This document shows positions 1 through 8,135 of a DNA stretch of 64,000 nucleotides, in pieces. The position numbers and the translations under genes are program-made. The notes below the pieces were generated by a model. It was not told where the DNA came from. It was given only the letters and a program-made list of their open reading frames with translations, and ran no database searches. Origin of the DNA: Elioraea tepida (GTDB lineage: Bacteria; Pseudomonadota; Alphaproteobacteria; Acetobacterales; Acetobacteraceae). The stretch is taken from the NCBI RefSeq assembly GCF_019203965.1, contig NZ_CP076448.1:3115001-3179000 (forward strand), in the 5' to 3' direction. The first letter of the stretch is position 1. Every line of letters begins with the position of its first letter.

Positions 1-1210
1 CTTCCTCGAGAGCGGCATCGTTGCAGAGAACGGCGGCGCGGGCGAGCCGTGCGACGCGATCGGACAGGGCGAAGGTGACATCCTCGCCCGCTGCCGTCTC
101 GATCGCCCCGCGCGGCGCATAGCCCTCTCCCGTCACGGTGTAGAGGCCATCGGGCGTGGCGAGAGCGCGCACGGTCATCGCGTTGGCCGTCAGCGTGCCG
201 GTCTTGTCGGTGCAGATGACGTCGACGCTGCCCAGGGCCTCCACGGCGGGAAGCCGGCGGACGATCGCATTGCGCGCGGCCATGCGTTGCACGCCGATCG
301 CAAGCGTCACGGTGAGGATGGCCGCCAATCCCTCGGGGATGGCAGCGACGAACAGAGCGACGGCGGCGAGGGCCATCTCCGCCACCGGAATGCCGACGAC
401 CCACACCCCCCAGGCGAAAGCCGCGAGCCCGACCGCCAGCATCACCACGGTCAGCTGTTTCGCGAACTCGCCCATGCGGCGGACGAGCGGCGTCGTCGGC
501 GCCGCGGTTTCGCGCATCGCGCGCCCGATCCGCCCGACCTCGGTGTCGTCCCCGGTCGCGACCACGAGGCCGAGGCCTGCGCCCGCGGCGACGATCGTTC
601 CGGCGAAGGCGAGCGAGGCGCGATCGGCGAGCGCGGCCTCGGCCGCGACGGGTTCAGTGTGCTTGGCCGACGGCACGGCCTCGCCGGTCAGCGCCGCCTC
701 CTCGATGGTCAGAGCGCGCGCCTCGATCAGCCTCAGGTCCGCCGGCACACGGTCACCCGGCTCGAGCACCACGATGTCGCCGGGAACGATCTGCTCTGCC
801 GGCACGGTGCGCCGGCGCCCCGCCCGAAGCACGGTCGCCGCCGGCGCGAGCATGCCCGAGATCGCGGCGAGCGCCCGCTCCGCCCTGCCCTCCTGGATGA
901 AGCCGATCACGGCGTTGGCGACCACGACGAGCAGGATCACGGCCGCGTCCTTGAGGTCGCCCACGATGGTGGCGATCAGGGCGGCCGCGATCAGCACAAG
1001 GATCAGGAGGTTGGCGAACTGCGCCGCGAAGCGCGCGAGCGCGGTGCGCTGCGGCGCGCGGGTCAACGCGTTCGGGCCGAACCGGGCAAGACGCGCTTCC
1101 GCCTCCGCCGCCTCGAGCCCCGATCGCGTCGCCTGCAGGGCAGACAACGCCTCGGCCACGGTCAGTGCGTGCCACGCTGGGCGTGGCCCAGCGTCTCCCG
1201 GTCCCGACAT
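1..1210 (-). CDS. Cation-transporting P-type ATPase, N-terminal part (cut by window edge)
   Basis: The gene runs off the left edge, so only about 403 N-terminal residues are visible. The start ATG at 1210 has a GAAGGAG ribosome site just upstream. An N-terminal cation-ATPase domain is followed by two membrane spans, the actuator domain with the TGE loop in EEAALTGEAVPS, two more spans containing an IPEGL motif, and the phosphorylation motif DKTGT at about residue 330. The order and IPEGL fit the P2 (Ca2+/Mg2+/monovalent cation) group. The ion cannot be set because the later transmembrane segments lie outside the window. It is transcribed divergently from the TAXI receptor gene. Confidence 0.9.
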   Translation of the reverse strand, partial: MSGPGDAGPRPAWHALTVAEALSALQATRSGLEAAEAEARLARFGPNALTRAPQRTALARFAAQFANLLILVLIAAALIATIVGDLKDAAVILLVVVANAVIGFIQEGRAERALAAISGMLAPAATVLRAGRRRTVPAEQIVPGDIVVLEPGDRVPADLRLIEARALTIEEAALTGEAVPSAKHTEPVAAEAALADRASLAFAGTIVAAGAGLGLVVATGDDTEVGRIGRAMRETAAPTTPLVRRMGEFAKQLTVVMLAVGLAAFAWGVWVVGIPVAEMALAAVALFVAAIPEGLAAILTVTLAIGVQRMAARNAIVRRLPAVEALGSVDVICTDKTGTLTANAMTVRALATPDGLYTVTGEGYAPRGAIETAAGEDVTFALSDRVARLARAAVLCNDAALEE

Positions 1211-1358
1211 CGGCTTCTCCTTCGCGCCCGACCGTGCTGCGGGCAGGTGGGCTCCGCCTTGCGGTCGATCAAACGATGCGGCGGCGGGACGTGACAAGCG
1301 CGCCCGGCCGCTTCATCATCGCGAGCGCGTGAAGCACAACGGATGGGGAGCGACGGGG

Positions 1359-2345
1359 ATGGAGCTCGGAGCGGTGTTCCGGCGGGGCGTTCTGGCGGCT
1401 GCGGTCGGAACCGTGGCGTTGGCGCAAGGAGCGGCGGCGCAGACCTGGGAGATGGTCGCGGGCGCGCTCGGGGGCGGCTGGTACACGATGGCCACAGGCA
1501 TGGCCGCCATCATCCAGGAGAACAATCCAGGCTTGACGATCCGCGTGGTGCCTGGCGGGGGCCTGGGCAATCCCACCCGGGTTCAGAACGGGGTGAGCCA
1601 GATCGGCTTCGGTCTCGACTTCCTCGTCTCCACGGCGGTGAAAGGCGGCGAGCCCTATCGCATGCCGCATGACCGGATCGCCCATATCGGCGTCGGCTAC
1701 TCCCCGACCGAGCACCATATGCTCCGCCGAACCGATGGCGGGCCAACCGACATGAAGGCGATCCTGACCATGCCGGGCTTGCGCATCGGCGCGCCGCAGG
1801 GAACCTCCTCCGACACGCTGACGCTGATCTACATCCTCCGCCATCTCGGCACGAGCTTCGACCAGATCCGCGCCAATGGCGGGCGCGTGGTTCAGGGCAG
1901 CTACACCGATCTCGCCGCGGCCTATGCCGACGGACAGGTCGACTATCTCTATGTCGCGCTCGCCCGGCCCGCGGCCATGGTGAACGAGATCCAGCGCGGC
2001 CGACGCCCGGCGACGCTCGTTTCCTTCCCGCAGGACATCCGGGACCATCTCTCGAAGGAGTACGGATTCAGCCAGGGAACGATCCCGGCGGGCACCTATC
2101 CCGCGCCGATGCAGACGGGGGAGGTGCCGGTGACGACGATGGACACGGTGCTCGTGGTGTCGACGACGCTTCCCGAGGAGGCGGTGTACCGGATGGTCAG
2201 CACCATCATCCGGAACAAGGACAAGCTTCCGGCGATCCATCCCTCGATGGCGGCGTTCAACCCGGCCGTCGCGTGCAAGTATCCGGGCGCGCCCCTGCAC
2301 CCTGGCGCGCGACGTGCGTTCGCCGAAGCGGGCTGCACGATGTGA
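1359..2345 (+). CDS. TAXI-family TRAP transporter substrate-binding protein
   Basis: This 328-residue protein is a periplasmic solute receptor of the TAXI family, which feeds a fused TRAP permease. A signal peptide (GVLAAAVGTVALAQGAAAQ) ends near residue 28. The mature part has the family opening GGGWYTMATGMA and a C-terminal HPGAR motif like that of the second TAXI receptor in this window. ATG 1359 was chosen because GGGAG lies upstream and it leads straight into the signal peptide; the open frame continues upstream only as antisense of the ATPase gene. The permease follows after 50 bases. The substrate is unknown; the cycloisomerase two genes on suggests a carboxylate (inference). A Cys near each end of the C-terminal tail is unusual and could form a disulfide. 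Confidence 0.88.
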   Translation: MELGAVFRRGVLAAAVGTVALAQGAAAQTWEMVAGALGGGWYTMATGMAAIIQENNPGLTIRVVPGGGLGNPTRVQNGVSQIGFGLDFLVSTAVKGGEPYRMPHDRIAHIGVGYSPTEHHMLRRTDGGPTDMKAILTMPGLRIGAPQGTSSDTLTLIYILRHLGTSFDQIRANGGRVVQGSYTDLAAAYADGQVDYLYVALARPAAMVNEIQRGRRPATLVSFPQDIRDHLSKEYGFSQGTIPAGTYPAPMQTGEVPVTTMDTVLVVSTTLPEEAVYRMVSTIIRNKDKLPAIHPSMAAFNPAVACKYPGAPLHPGARRAFAEAGCTM

Positions 2346-2395
2346 GTTCCGGCGGGCGCGGCGCCCCCGCCCGCCCGACGTGAGCGCCCACCCTG

Positions 2396-4336
2396 ATGCG
2401 TGATCTCGCCGGGGCGGCGCGCCGGGTCGTGCTCGGTTATGCCGTTCTTGTCTCCTTCGCGCATCTCTGGCTCGGAGGCACGTCCGCCCTCGAGCTCGCC
2501 GCGCGCAGCTTCGGCCTCGGCGGGGCGGTGCGCGCCTTCCTGGGCGTTCCTGATCCGCTCGAGCTGCGCGGCTTCCATCTCGCGGCGCTCATGCCGCTCG
2601 CCTTCCTGCTCTATCCCGCGCGGCCGGGCCGCAGCCCCGCACGACGGCCAAGCTTCCCCGACTGGGCGCTCGCGACCGCGTCCGTGCTGCCCTCGCTCTA
2701 CATCCTGATCAACGCCCAAGGCATCAACGCGCGGATGGAGTTCATCGATCCGCTTACGGATCTGCAGTTCTGGCTCGGCGCTCTCGCCATCGTGCTTCTG
2801 CTCGAGGCGATACGCCGCGCCGTCGCGCCGGTGCTCGCGGGGATCGTGCTTGCCTCGCTCGCCTACATGTATCTCGGGCGTTGGCTTCCGGGCGTGCTGA
2901 ACACGCGGCCGTTCGACATCCAGGCGATCGTCGAGACGACCTACATCGTGCCGATCGTGGGCGGGATCTACGGGCCGCTCACCGGCATCGTCGCCTCGAC
3001 GATCGCGATGTTCATCCTGTTCGGCGCCTTCGTTCAGGGCTCCGGCACGGGGCGCCTGTTCTCGAATTTCGGCGCCGCCGTGGCGGGGCGTTACGCCGGC
3101 GGGCCGGCCAAGGTCGCCGTCATCACTTCAGGCCTGTTCGGCACGATGAGTGGCTCGACCGTGTCGAACGTCGTCACCACGGGTGCGATCACAATCCCGA
3201 TGATGCGGAGGCTCGGCTATGCTCCGGCTGTCGCGGGCGGGATCGAGGCTGCGGCGAGCACAGGGGGGGCGCTGATGCCGCCGGTGATGGGGGCGGCCGC
3301 CTTCGTGATGAGCGAGATCACGCAGATCCCTTACGGCGATATCATCCTCGCCGCGTTGATCGGTGCGGTCCTTTATTATTTCGCGATCTTCGTCTCGGTG
3401 CATTTCGAGGCCAAGCGCCTCGGCCTCGCGGCGATGGCGCCGCACGAGATCCCCTCCTGGCGCGAGGTCGCGGCGGATGGTCATCTCGTGCTGCCGATCG
3501 CGGTGCTCGTGTGGCTCTTGATGGAGCGCTGGTCCGGCAACTTCGCCGCCTTTGGAGCGATCGTCACCTCCATTGCCTGTGCGGCATTGAAGCGGCGCAC
3601 GCGCATGGGCGTGCGCGCACTGATCGAGGCGCTGACCTCGGCCGCCGGAACCATGGCCGTGCTCGCCGTCGCGGTCGCCGGCGCGGGCGTGATCACGTCG
3701 GCGCTGACCGTGACTGGCCTCGTCGTCGCCTTCGGCGGCATCGTGAAGGGGCTCGCGGGGGGAAGCCTCGCGCTTCTCTGCGTGCTGCTGATGGTCACGG
3801 CGCTCGTGCTCGGCATGGGCGTGCCGACGACGCCGGCCTACATCATCACCGCAGCGCTCGGCAGCCCGATCCTGCGCGAGTTCGGCGTCGACCTGCTCTC
3901 GGCCCACCTCTTCATGTTCTATTTCGCCGTGCTCGCCGACGCCACCCCGCCGGTCGCGGTCGCCTCCTATGCCGCGGCGGCGATCGCCGGCGCGAACCCG
4001 ATCGTGACGGGGCTGCACGCGCTACGCTTCGCTCTCGCCGGCTTCGCGGTCGGCTATGCCTTCGTGTATGACCCTGGCGTGATGCTGCGTGGCGGGTTGG
4101 GCGGAATCATCGAGGAGACGCTTGCGCTCGCCTGTGCACTGACTCTGATCGGCGCCGGCTTCTCCCGCCATCTGCGCACCCATCTCTCCCGCCCCGCGGC
4201 GCTCCTCTCGATCGCAGTCGGCTGCCTTGTGGCGTTCGGCCACATGCTTCCCGATGCGGCAAGGCTCGCGCTCGCGGCAGGAGCGCTTGCGGTCATGTCC
4301 CTCCTGCCGCGGCTATTTGCGCCGAGGGGGCGATGA
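2396..4336 (+). CDS. TRAP transporter fused permease (small and large subunits in one chain)
   Basis: This 646-residue inner-membrane protein has many hydrophobic spans. It matches the TRAP 4TM/12TM fusion type that works with TAXI receptors. The DctM-like part contains VTTGAITIPMMRRLGYAP and the conserved GMGVPTTPAYII segment at about residue 478. It follows its receptor gene and its stop overlaps the start of the next gene by four bases (ATGA), so the three genes form one transcription unit. Family knowledge predicts a Na+- or H+-driven symporter of organic acids. It is a paralogue of the permease at 59056-60909. Confidence 0.9.
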   Translation: MRDLAGAARRVVLGYAVLVSFAHLWLGGTSALELAARSFGLGGAVRAFLGVPDPLELRGFHLAALMPLAFLLYPARPGRSPARRPSFPDWALATASVLPSLYILINAQGINARMEFIDPLTDLQFWLGALAIVLLLEAIRRAVAPVLAGIVLASLAYMYLGRWLPGVLNTRPFDIQAIVETTYIVPIVGGIYGPLTGIVASTIAMFILFGAFVQGSGTGRLFSNFGAAVAGRYAGGPAKVAVITSGLFGTMSGSTVSNVVTTGAITIPMMRRLGYAPAVAGGIEAAASTGGALMPPVMGAAAFVMSEITQIPYGDIILAALIGAVLYYFAIFVSVHFEAKRLGLAAMAPHEIPSWREVAADGHLVLPIAVLVWLLMERWSGNFAAFGAIVTSIACAALKRRTRMGVRALIEALTSAAGTMAVLAVAVAGAGVITSALTVTGLVVAFGGIVKGLAGGSLALLCVLLMVTALVLGMGVPTTPAYIITAALGSPILREFGVDLLSAHLFMFYFAVLADATPPVAVASYAAAAIAGANPIVTGLHALRFALAGFAVGYAFVYDPGVMLRGGLGGIIEETLALACALTLIGAGFSRHLRTHLSRPAALLSIAVGCLVAFGHMLPDAARLALAAGALAVMSLLPRLFAPRGR

Positions 4337-5451
4337 CGGACAGGATCGCGCGGCTGCGCATCACCCGCATCGACAGCCCGATCGCGATGCGCCGCGCGCA
4401 CGGGTCGGGCACGATCGCGGGCACGGTCGGCCGGGTGATCCTGCGCATCGAGACGGAAGACGGGGTGCTGGGCCTCGGCGAGGCAGCGCCCTGGGCGCCC
4501 TTCGGCAACACCGCCGACACCACGGCAGCGGCGCTCGATGGCCCGCTGCGCGCGGCGCTGATGGGGGCGGATCCGTCGCAAATCATCGGTCTCGCCGCGG
4601 CGATGGACCATGCGCTCGCCGGCCACCCGGAGGCGAAGGCCGCCGCCGAGATGGCGCTGTGGGACATCGCCGGCAAGCGCGCCGGGCTGCCACTGCACGC
4701 TCTTTTGGGCGGCGCGGTGCGGGAGACGATTCCGCTCTCGTTCTCGATCGCCGATCCCGATTTCGACGCCGATCTCGACCGCGCCCGCGCGCTCGCGGCG
4801 GACGGTGTGCGGCTGTTCAAGGTCAAAACCGGCTTCGCGGGGGCGGCCGAGGATATCCGCCGCCTCGAGCTTCTCCGTGCTGCCGTGCCGGAGGCGGAGC
4901 TGCGGGCCGACTACAACCAGGGCCTCGCCCCGCACGAGGCGATGCGGATCTGCCGCGCGCTCGACGGAATGGGCCTCGGATTCATCGAGCAGCCCGTGCC
5001 GCGCGGGCAGGAGGCCACGCTCGCCGCTCTCGCCGCCGCGCTCGACACGCCCGTGATGGTGGATGAGAGCGTCTATTCCGCGAACGAGATGCTCGCCTGC
5101 GCACGCTTGGGCTGGGCCGACTGCGTCTCGATCAAGCTCGCCAAGTCAGGCGGTATCCTCGCTGCGCGGGCGGCGGACGCGGTCGCTGCGGCGGCGGGGC
5201 TGCCGACCTATGGCGGCACGCTATGGGAGGGCGGAATCGCGCTCGCCGCAGCGGCGCACCTGATCGCGGCGAGCCCGAACATGTCGCTCGGCTGCGAATT
5301 CTACATGCCGCGGCACGTTCTCGTGCACGACGTCACCGCCGAGCCGTTCCCGAGTGCGGCCGGGGTCGTGCACGTGCCCAAGGGCCCCGGCCTCGGGGTC
5401 ACGCTCGACGAAAACGCGCTCCGCGCCGCCACGATCGCGGAACGGGGCTAG
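4333..5451 (+). CDS. Enolase-superfamily cycloisomerase/epimerase (muconate-lactonizing enzyme subgroup)
   Basis: This is a 372-residue member of the mandelate racemase/muconate lactonizing family. The K163-x-K165 acid/base motif lies in RLFKVKTGF. Mg2+ ligands are D193 (in RADYN), E219 (in FIEQP) and D244 (in VDES), and the opposite-face lysine is in SIKLAKSGG (268-271). This is the muconate cycloisomerase/dipeptide epimerase layout, so possible reactions are cycloisomerisation, 1,1-proton transfer epimerisation or racemisation. The start overlaps the TRAP permease stop (ATGA), suggesting that it processes the transported compound. The exact substrate is not readable from sequence. Confidence 0.85.
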   Translation: MTDRIARLRITRIDSPIAMRRAHGSGTIAGTVGRVILRIETEDGVLGLGEAAPWAPFGNTADTTAAALDGPLRAALMGADPSQIIGLAAAMDHALAGHPEAKAAAEMALWDIAGKRAGLPLHALLGGAVRETIPLSFSIADPDFDADLDRARALAADGVRLFKVKTGFAGAAEDIRRLELLRAAVPEAELRADYNQGLAPHEAMRICRALDGMGLGFIEQPVPRGQEATLAALAAALDTPVMVDESVYSANEMLACARLGWADCVSIKLAKSGGILAARAADAVAAAAGLPTYGGTLWEGGIALAAAAHLIAASPNMSLGCEFYMPRHVLVHDVTAEPFPSAAGVVHVPKGPGLGVTLDENALRAATIAERG

Positions 5452-6632
5452 CAGCGTGCGGCCTGTCGCGCCGCGACGGTGCGGAGGATGCAGTCGCCGT
5501 AGCGGTCGTTGAACGCCGGCTCGGCACCGGCACCGTGGCCGTAGAGTCCCGCTGGCCGATCGATCACGAGAACAGGGCCCTCGCGGTTTCCGAGCGCCAT
5601 CCGAAGCATCGCGGCGCTTCGCGCCGGCCAGGGCAGGAGAGGATCGCCCGCGAACATCGCCACCACCACCGCCGCCTCGGTGTCGCGCACGCGCTCGAGC
5701 AAGGCCGGGAAGTCGAGCCGGCCCACCTGACCTGGCGGAGGCTGATAGAGGCCGGCGCCGGCGATCGCGATCGCGCCGTCGAGAAGCCGAGGCGTATCGA
5801 GCGCTGCGAGCGCCGCCCACCCGCCAGCCGACTGCCCCGCCGCGACCACCCGAGCATAGCCGGCCTCGCGCAGGAGCTGCGCCGCGGTGCGGAGGCTCGC
5901 ATCGGCAAAGGAGAGAACCGGGTCGTAGTTCACGTCGTGCGCGGGGTCGCGCACCAGAACCCACACATCCCAGCCGGCATTGTTGAAGCGCTGCACGAAC
6001 GGAAGCGGCGTCGGCAGCCTCTCGGCCGCACCGTCGCGGCGCATGTCGGAGCCGCGGCCGTGGGTCCAGAGGATCGCCCCGACGGCATCGCGGCCGTGGC
6101 GGAGGAAGCCCGGGGCCTGGGTGAGCAGCCAGCCTTCTCCGGCGATGGCGATTGGGCTCGGCTCCACGGGGGCGGGGCCGTCCCACACCACGTGCTGGTC
6201 GCGGGCATAGAGCCGGCATGGCCTGCCTCCGTTTGCCCGGAGGCACTGGGCAAGCGCCCGTTGTTCCGCTTCCGTGCTGTCGCGTGCGTTGGCGGCCCAG
6301 GCGAGGCCTCCCTCCGAGCCGAGCGCGAAGGCGCGCGGGGCGGGGTAGGTGAGGAAGCGGGCATAGCTGCGTCGCCCCGCCTCGGTCAGCCCTGGCACGC
6401 GCTCGATCTCGAGCACGGTTCGCGCCGAGACGCTGTCGGTGACCGTCAGACGCGGAACCGGCGGGAGCGGGGGCCCCTGCACCACCGTCTCCTGCGAGGG
6501 CAGGGCGCAGGCCGAAAGCGTGAACGCGAGCAGGACCGGGAACCGCACGCCTGCGGCGGATCTGTCAGGGCCCGGTCCCGCCGGGCGGTCGCCCGTCGCC
6601 GCATGAGACGCGCTCGACGCAGGCTCAGCCAC
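5448..6632 (-). CDS. Alpha/beta hydrolase, probable lipoprotein, with an N-terminal DUF4189-like region
   Basis: The C-terminal half is an alpha/beta hydrolase with the nucleophile elbow GQSAGG. The middle region (YARFLTYPAPRAFAL to CRLYARDQHVVW) resembles a Cys-containing region common in alphaproteobacterial secreted proteins. Two starts compete. GTG 6632 has a good GGGAGG ribosome site seven bases upstream but puts 28 polar residues before the hydrophobic segment. GTG 6548 gives a compact signal peptide ending in a lipobox (LSAC) but has no clear ribosome site. Either way an envelope location is likely. The ends of this gene and the cycloisomerase overlap by four bases, tail to tail. Substrate unknown. 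Confidence 0.75.
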   Translation of the reverse strand: MAEPASSASHAATGDRPAGPGPDRSAAGVRFPVLLAFTLSACALPSQETVVQGPPLPPVPRLTVTDSVSARTVLEIERVPGLTEAGRRSYARFLTYPAPRAFALGSEGGLAWAANARDSTEAEQRALAQCLRANGGRPCRLYARDQHVVWDGPAPVEPSPIAIAGEGWLLTQAPGFLRHGRDAVGAILWTHGRGSDMRRDGAAERLPTPLPFVQRFNNAGWDVWVLVRDPAHDVNYDPVLSFADASLRTAAQLLREAGYARVVAAGQSAGGWAALAALDTPRLLDGAIAIAGAGLYQPPPGQVGRLDFPALLERVRDTEAAVVVAMFAGDPLLPWPARSAAMLRMALGNREGPVLVIDRPAGLYGHGAGAEPAFNDRYGDCILRTVAARQAARC

Positions 6633-6912
6633 GCTGGAGCCTCCCGCGATCGCCTGGACGCGGCCGGCCGGGCGCGACGCGCCTCTCCTTATCCTCCTTC
6701 CGGATCATCAGCGCATTGAAACGCCGTTCCGGCCTTGGCACGACCACGAGGCCCTTGCGCGCCGCCGGGGCGAGCACCACGCGGCAGCGGCTCGCTAAAC
6801 GCCGCCCAGTGCCGCGACATCCGACCACGCCTCCGCACGGCCGACGCTGCGCCGAACAACCGATCCGGGCCACGCGAGGAGCGGCTGCATGTGCGTGGGC
6901 TGCGCCCACGCC

Positions 6913-7953
6913 TCAATGTGTCGAGGCGGGCGCGTGCGGCGTGGTGAACACCGCGCTCGCGAACGCCTCCTCCCAGGTGCCCTGGGTGCTCGCCCGCGAG
7001 TATTCCGTGGCGCGGTTCTCGAAGAAGTTGGTGTGCTCGACGGCGCCGAGGATCTCGTCCAGCCACGGGAGCGGGTTCTTGCCGATGTGGTAGATCGGGG
7101 CAAGACCGAGCTGCTGCAGCCGTCGGTCGGCGATAAAGCGGATGTAGCGCTTGACCTCTTCGGCCGTCAGGCCCTGCACGCCGCCGAGTTCGAAGGCGAG
7201 GTCGATGAAGGCGTCCTCATGGTGAACGATGGTGGTGCAGATCGTGCCGATCTCGCGCTTGAGCTGTTCGGTCCAGATCTCCGGGTTCTCCTGCACAAAG
7301 GTCCTGAACAGGCGGATCACGGAGAGGCAGTGCAGGGTCTCGTCGCGCACGCTCCAGGAGACGATCTGCCCCATCCCTTTCATTTTGTTGAAGCGAGGGA
7401 AGTTCATCAGGATCGCGAACGAGGCGAAGAGTTGCAGGCCTTCGGTGAAGGCACCGAAGGCTGCAAGCGTCTTGGCGATCTCCGGCTTGCTGTCCACCGT
7501 AAACGACTGCATGTAGTCGTACTTATCCTTCATCTCCTTGTAGCGAAGGAAGGCTTGGTATTCGATCTCGGGCATGCCGATAGTATCGAGCAGGTGCGAA
7601 TAGGCGGCGATGTGGATCGTCTCGATATTGCTGAAGGCCGACAGCATCATGAGCACTTCCGTCGGCTTAAACACCTGGGCGTAGTGCTTCATGTAACAAT
7701 TGTTCACTTCCACATCGGCCTGAGTAAAGAAGCGGAAGATCTGTGTAAGCAGGTTGCGTTCCGCAGGTGTGAGGTTCCTCTGCCAATCCTTCACATCGTC
7801 GGCGAGCGGCACCTCCTCCGGCAACCAGTGAATGCGCTGCTGGGTCAGCCAGGCGTCATAGGCCCATGGGTAGCGGAAGGGCTTGTAGACGGGGTTGGCC
7901 GTCAGCAGGTCGAAGCGCGCAGGAGGGGTATCGGGTTGAACGGCGTCCGGCAT
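6913..7953 (-). CDS. nrdB: Ribonucleotide reductase class Ia, beta subunit
   Basis: This 346-residue small subunit carries the di-iron/tyrosyl-radical cofactor for ribonucleoside diphosphate reduction. Visible metal-ligand motifs are the acidic pair in FFTQADVEV (80-82), E111/H114 in NIETIHIAAY, E in FTEGLQL, and E/H in RDETLH. Y118 sits four residues after H114, exactly where the radical tyrosine belongs, so this is class Ia rather than the Tyr-less Ic type. It lies 182 bases downstream of nrdA on the same strand and is presumably co-transcribed, in keeping with NrdR control at the nrdA promoter. Confidence 0.96.
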   Translation of the reverse strand: MPDAVQPDTPPARFDLLTANPVYKPFRYPWAYDAWLTQQRIHWLPEEVPLADDVKDWQRNLTPAERNLLTQIFRFFTQADVEVNNCYMKHYAQVFKPTEVLMMLSAFSNIETIHIAAYSHLLDTIGMPEIEYQAFLRYKEMKDKYDYMQSFTVDSKPEIAKTLAAFGAFTEGLQLFASFAILMNFPRFNKMKGMGQIVSWSVRDETLHCLSVIRLFRTFVQENPEIWTEQLKREIGTICTTIVHHEDAFIDLAFELGGVQGLTAEEVKRYIRFIADRRLQQLGLAPIYHIGKNPLPWLDEILGAVEHTNFFENRATEYSRASTQGTWEEAFASAVFTTPHAPASTH

Positions 7954-8135
7954 GGATTTTTCTCGCTCTGCTGGGAGGAATGGGTGGGTTGAGGTCCGCG
8001 TCGGCTGCGTGCGCTGTGTTGCAAGTCTCCGAAGATGGGCGTCCCGTACGGGAGGTCAGTGGCAGCTAGGCACCGTTCACGACGGCGTCGAGACTGCGTC
8101 ATGACCCCGCATGGAGGTGCCCTTTGGGTGGCGGT

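Noticed and set aside
156-1358. A long open frame running into the TAXI receptor
   Set aside because: It is antisense to the P-type ATPase, whose DKTGT and TGE motifs are clear. The receptor begins at 1359 with a signal peptide.
6633-6912. A 94-codon minus-strand frame between nrdB and the hydrolase
   Set aside because: Basic, low-complexity sequence without motif. The region is treated as intergenic, and nothing else was seen in it.
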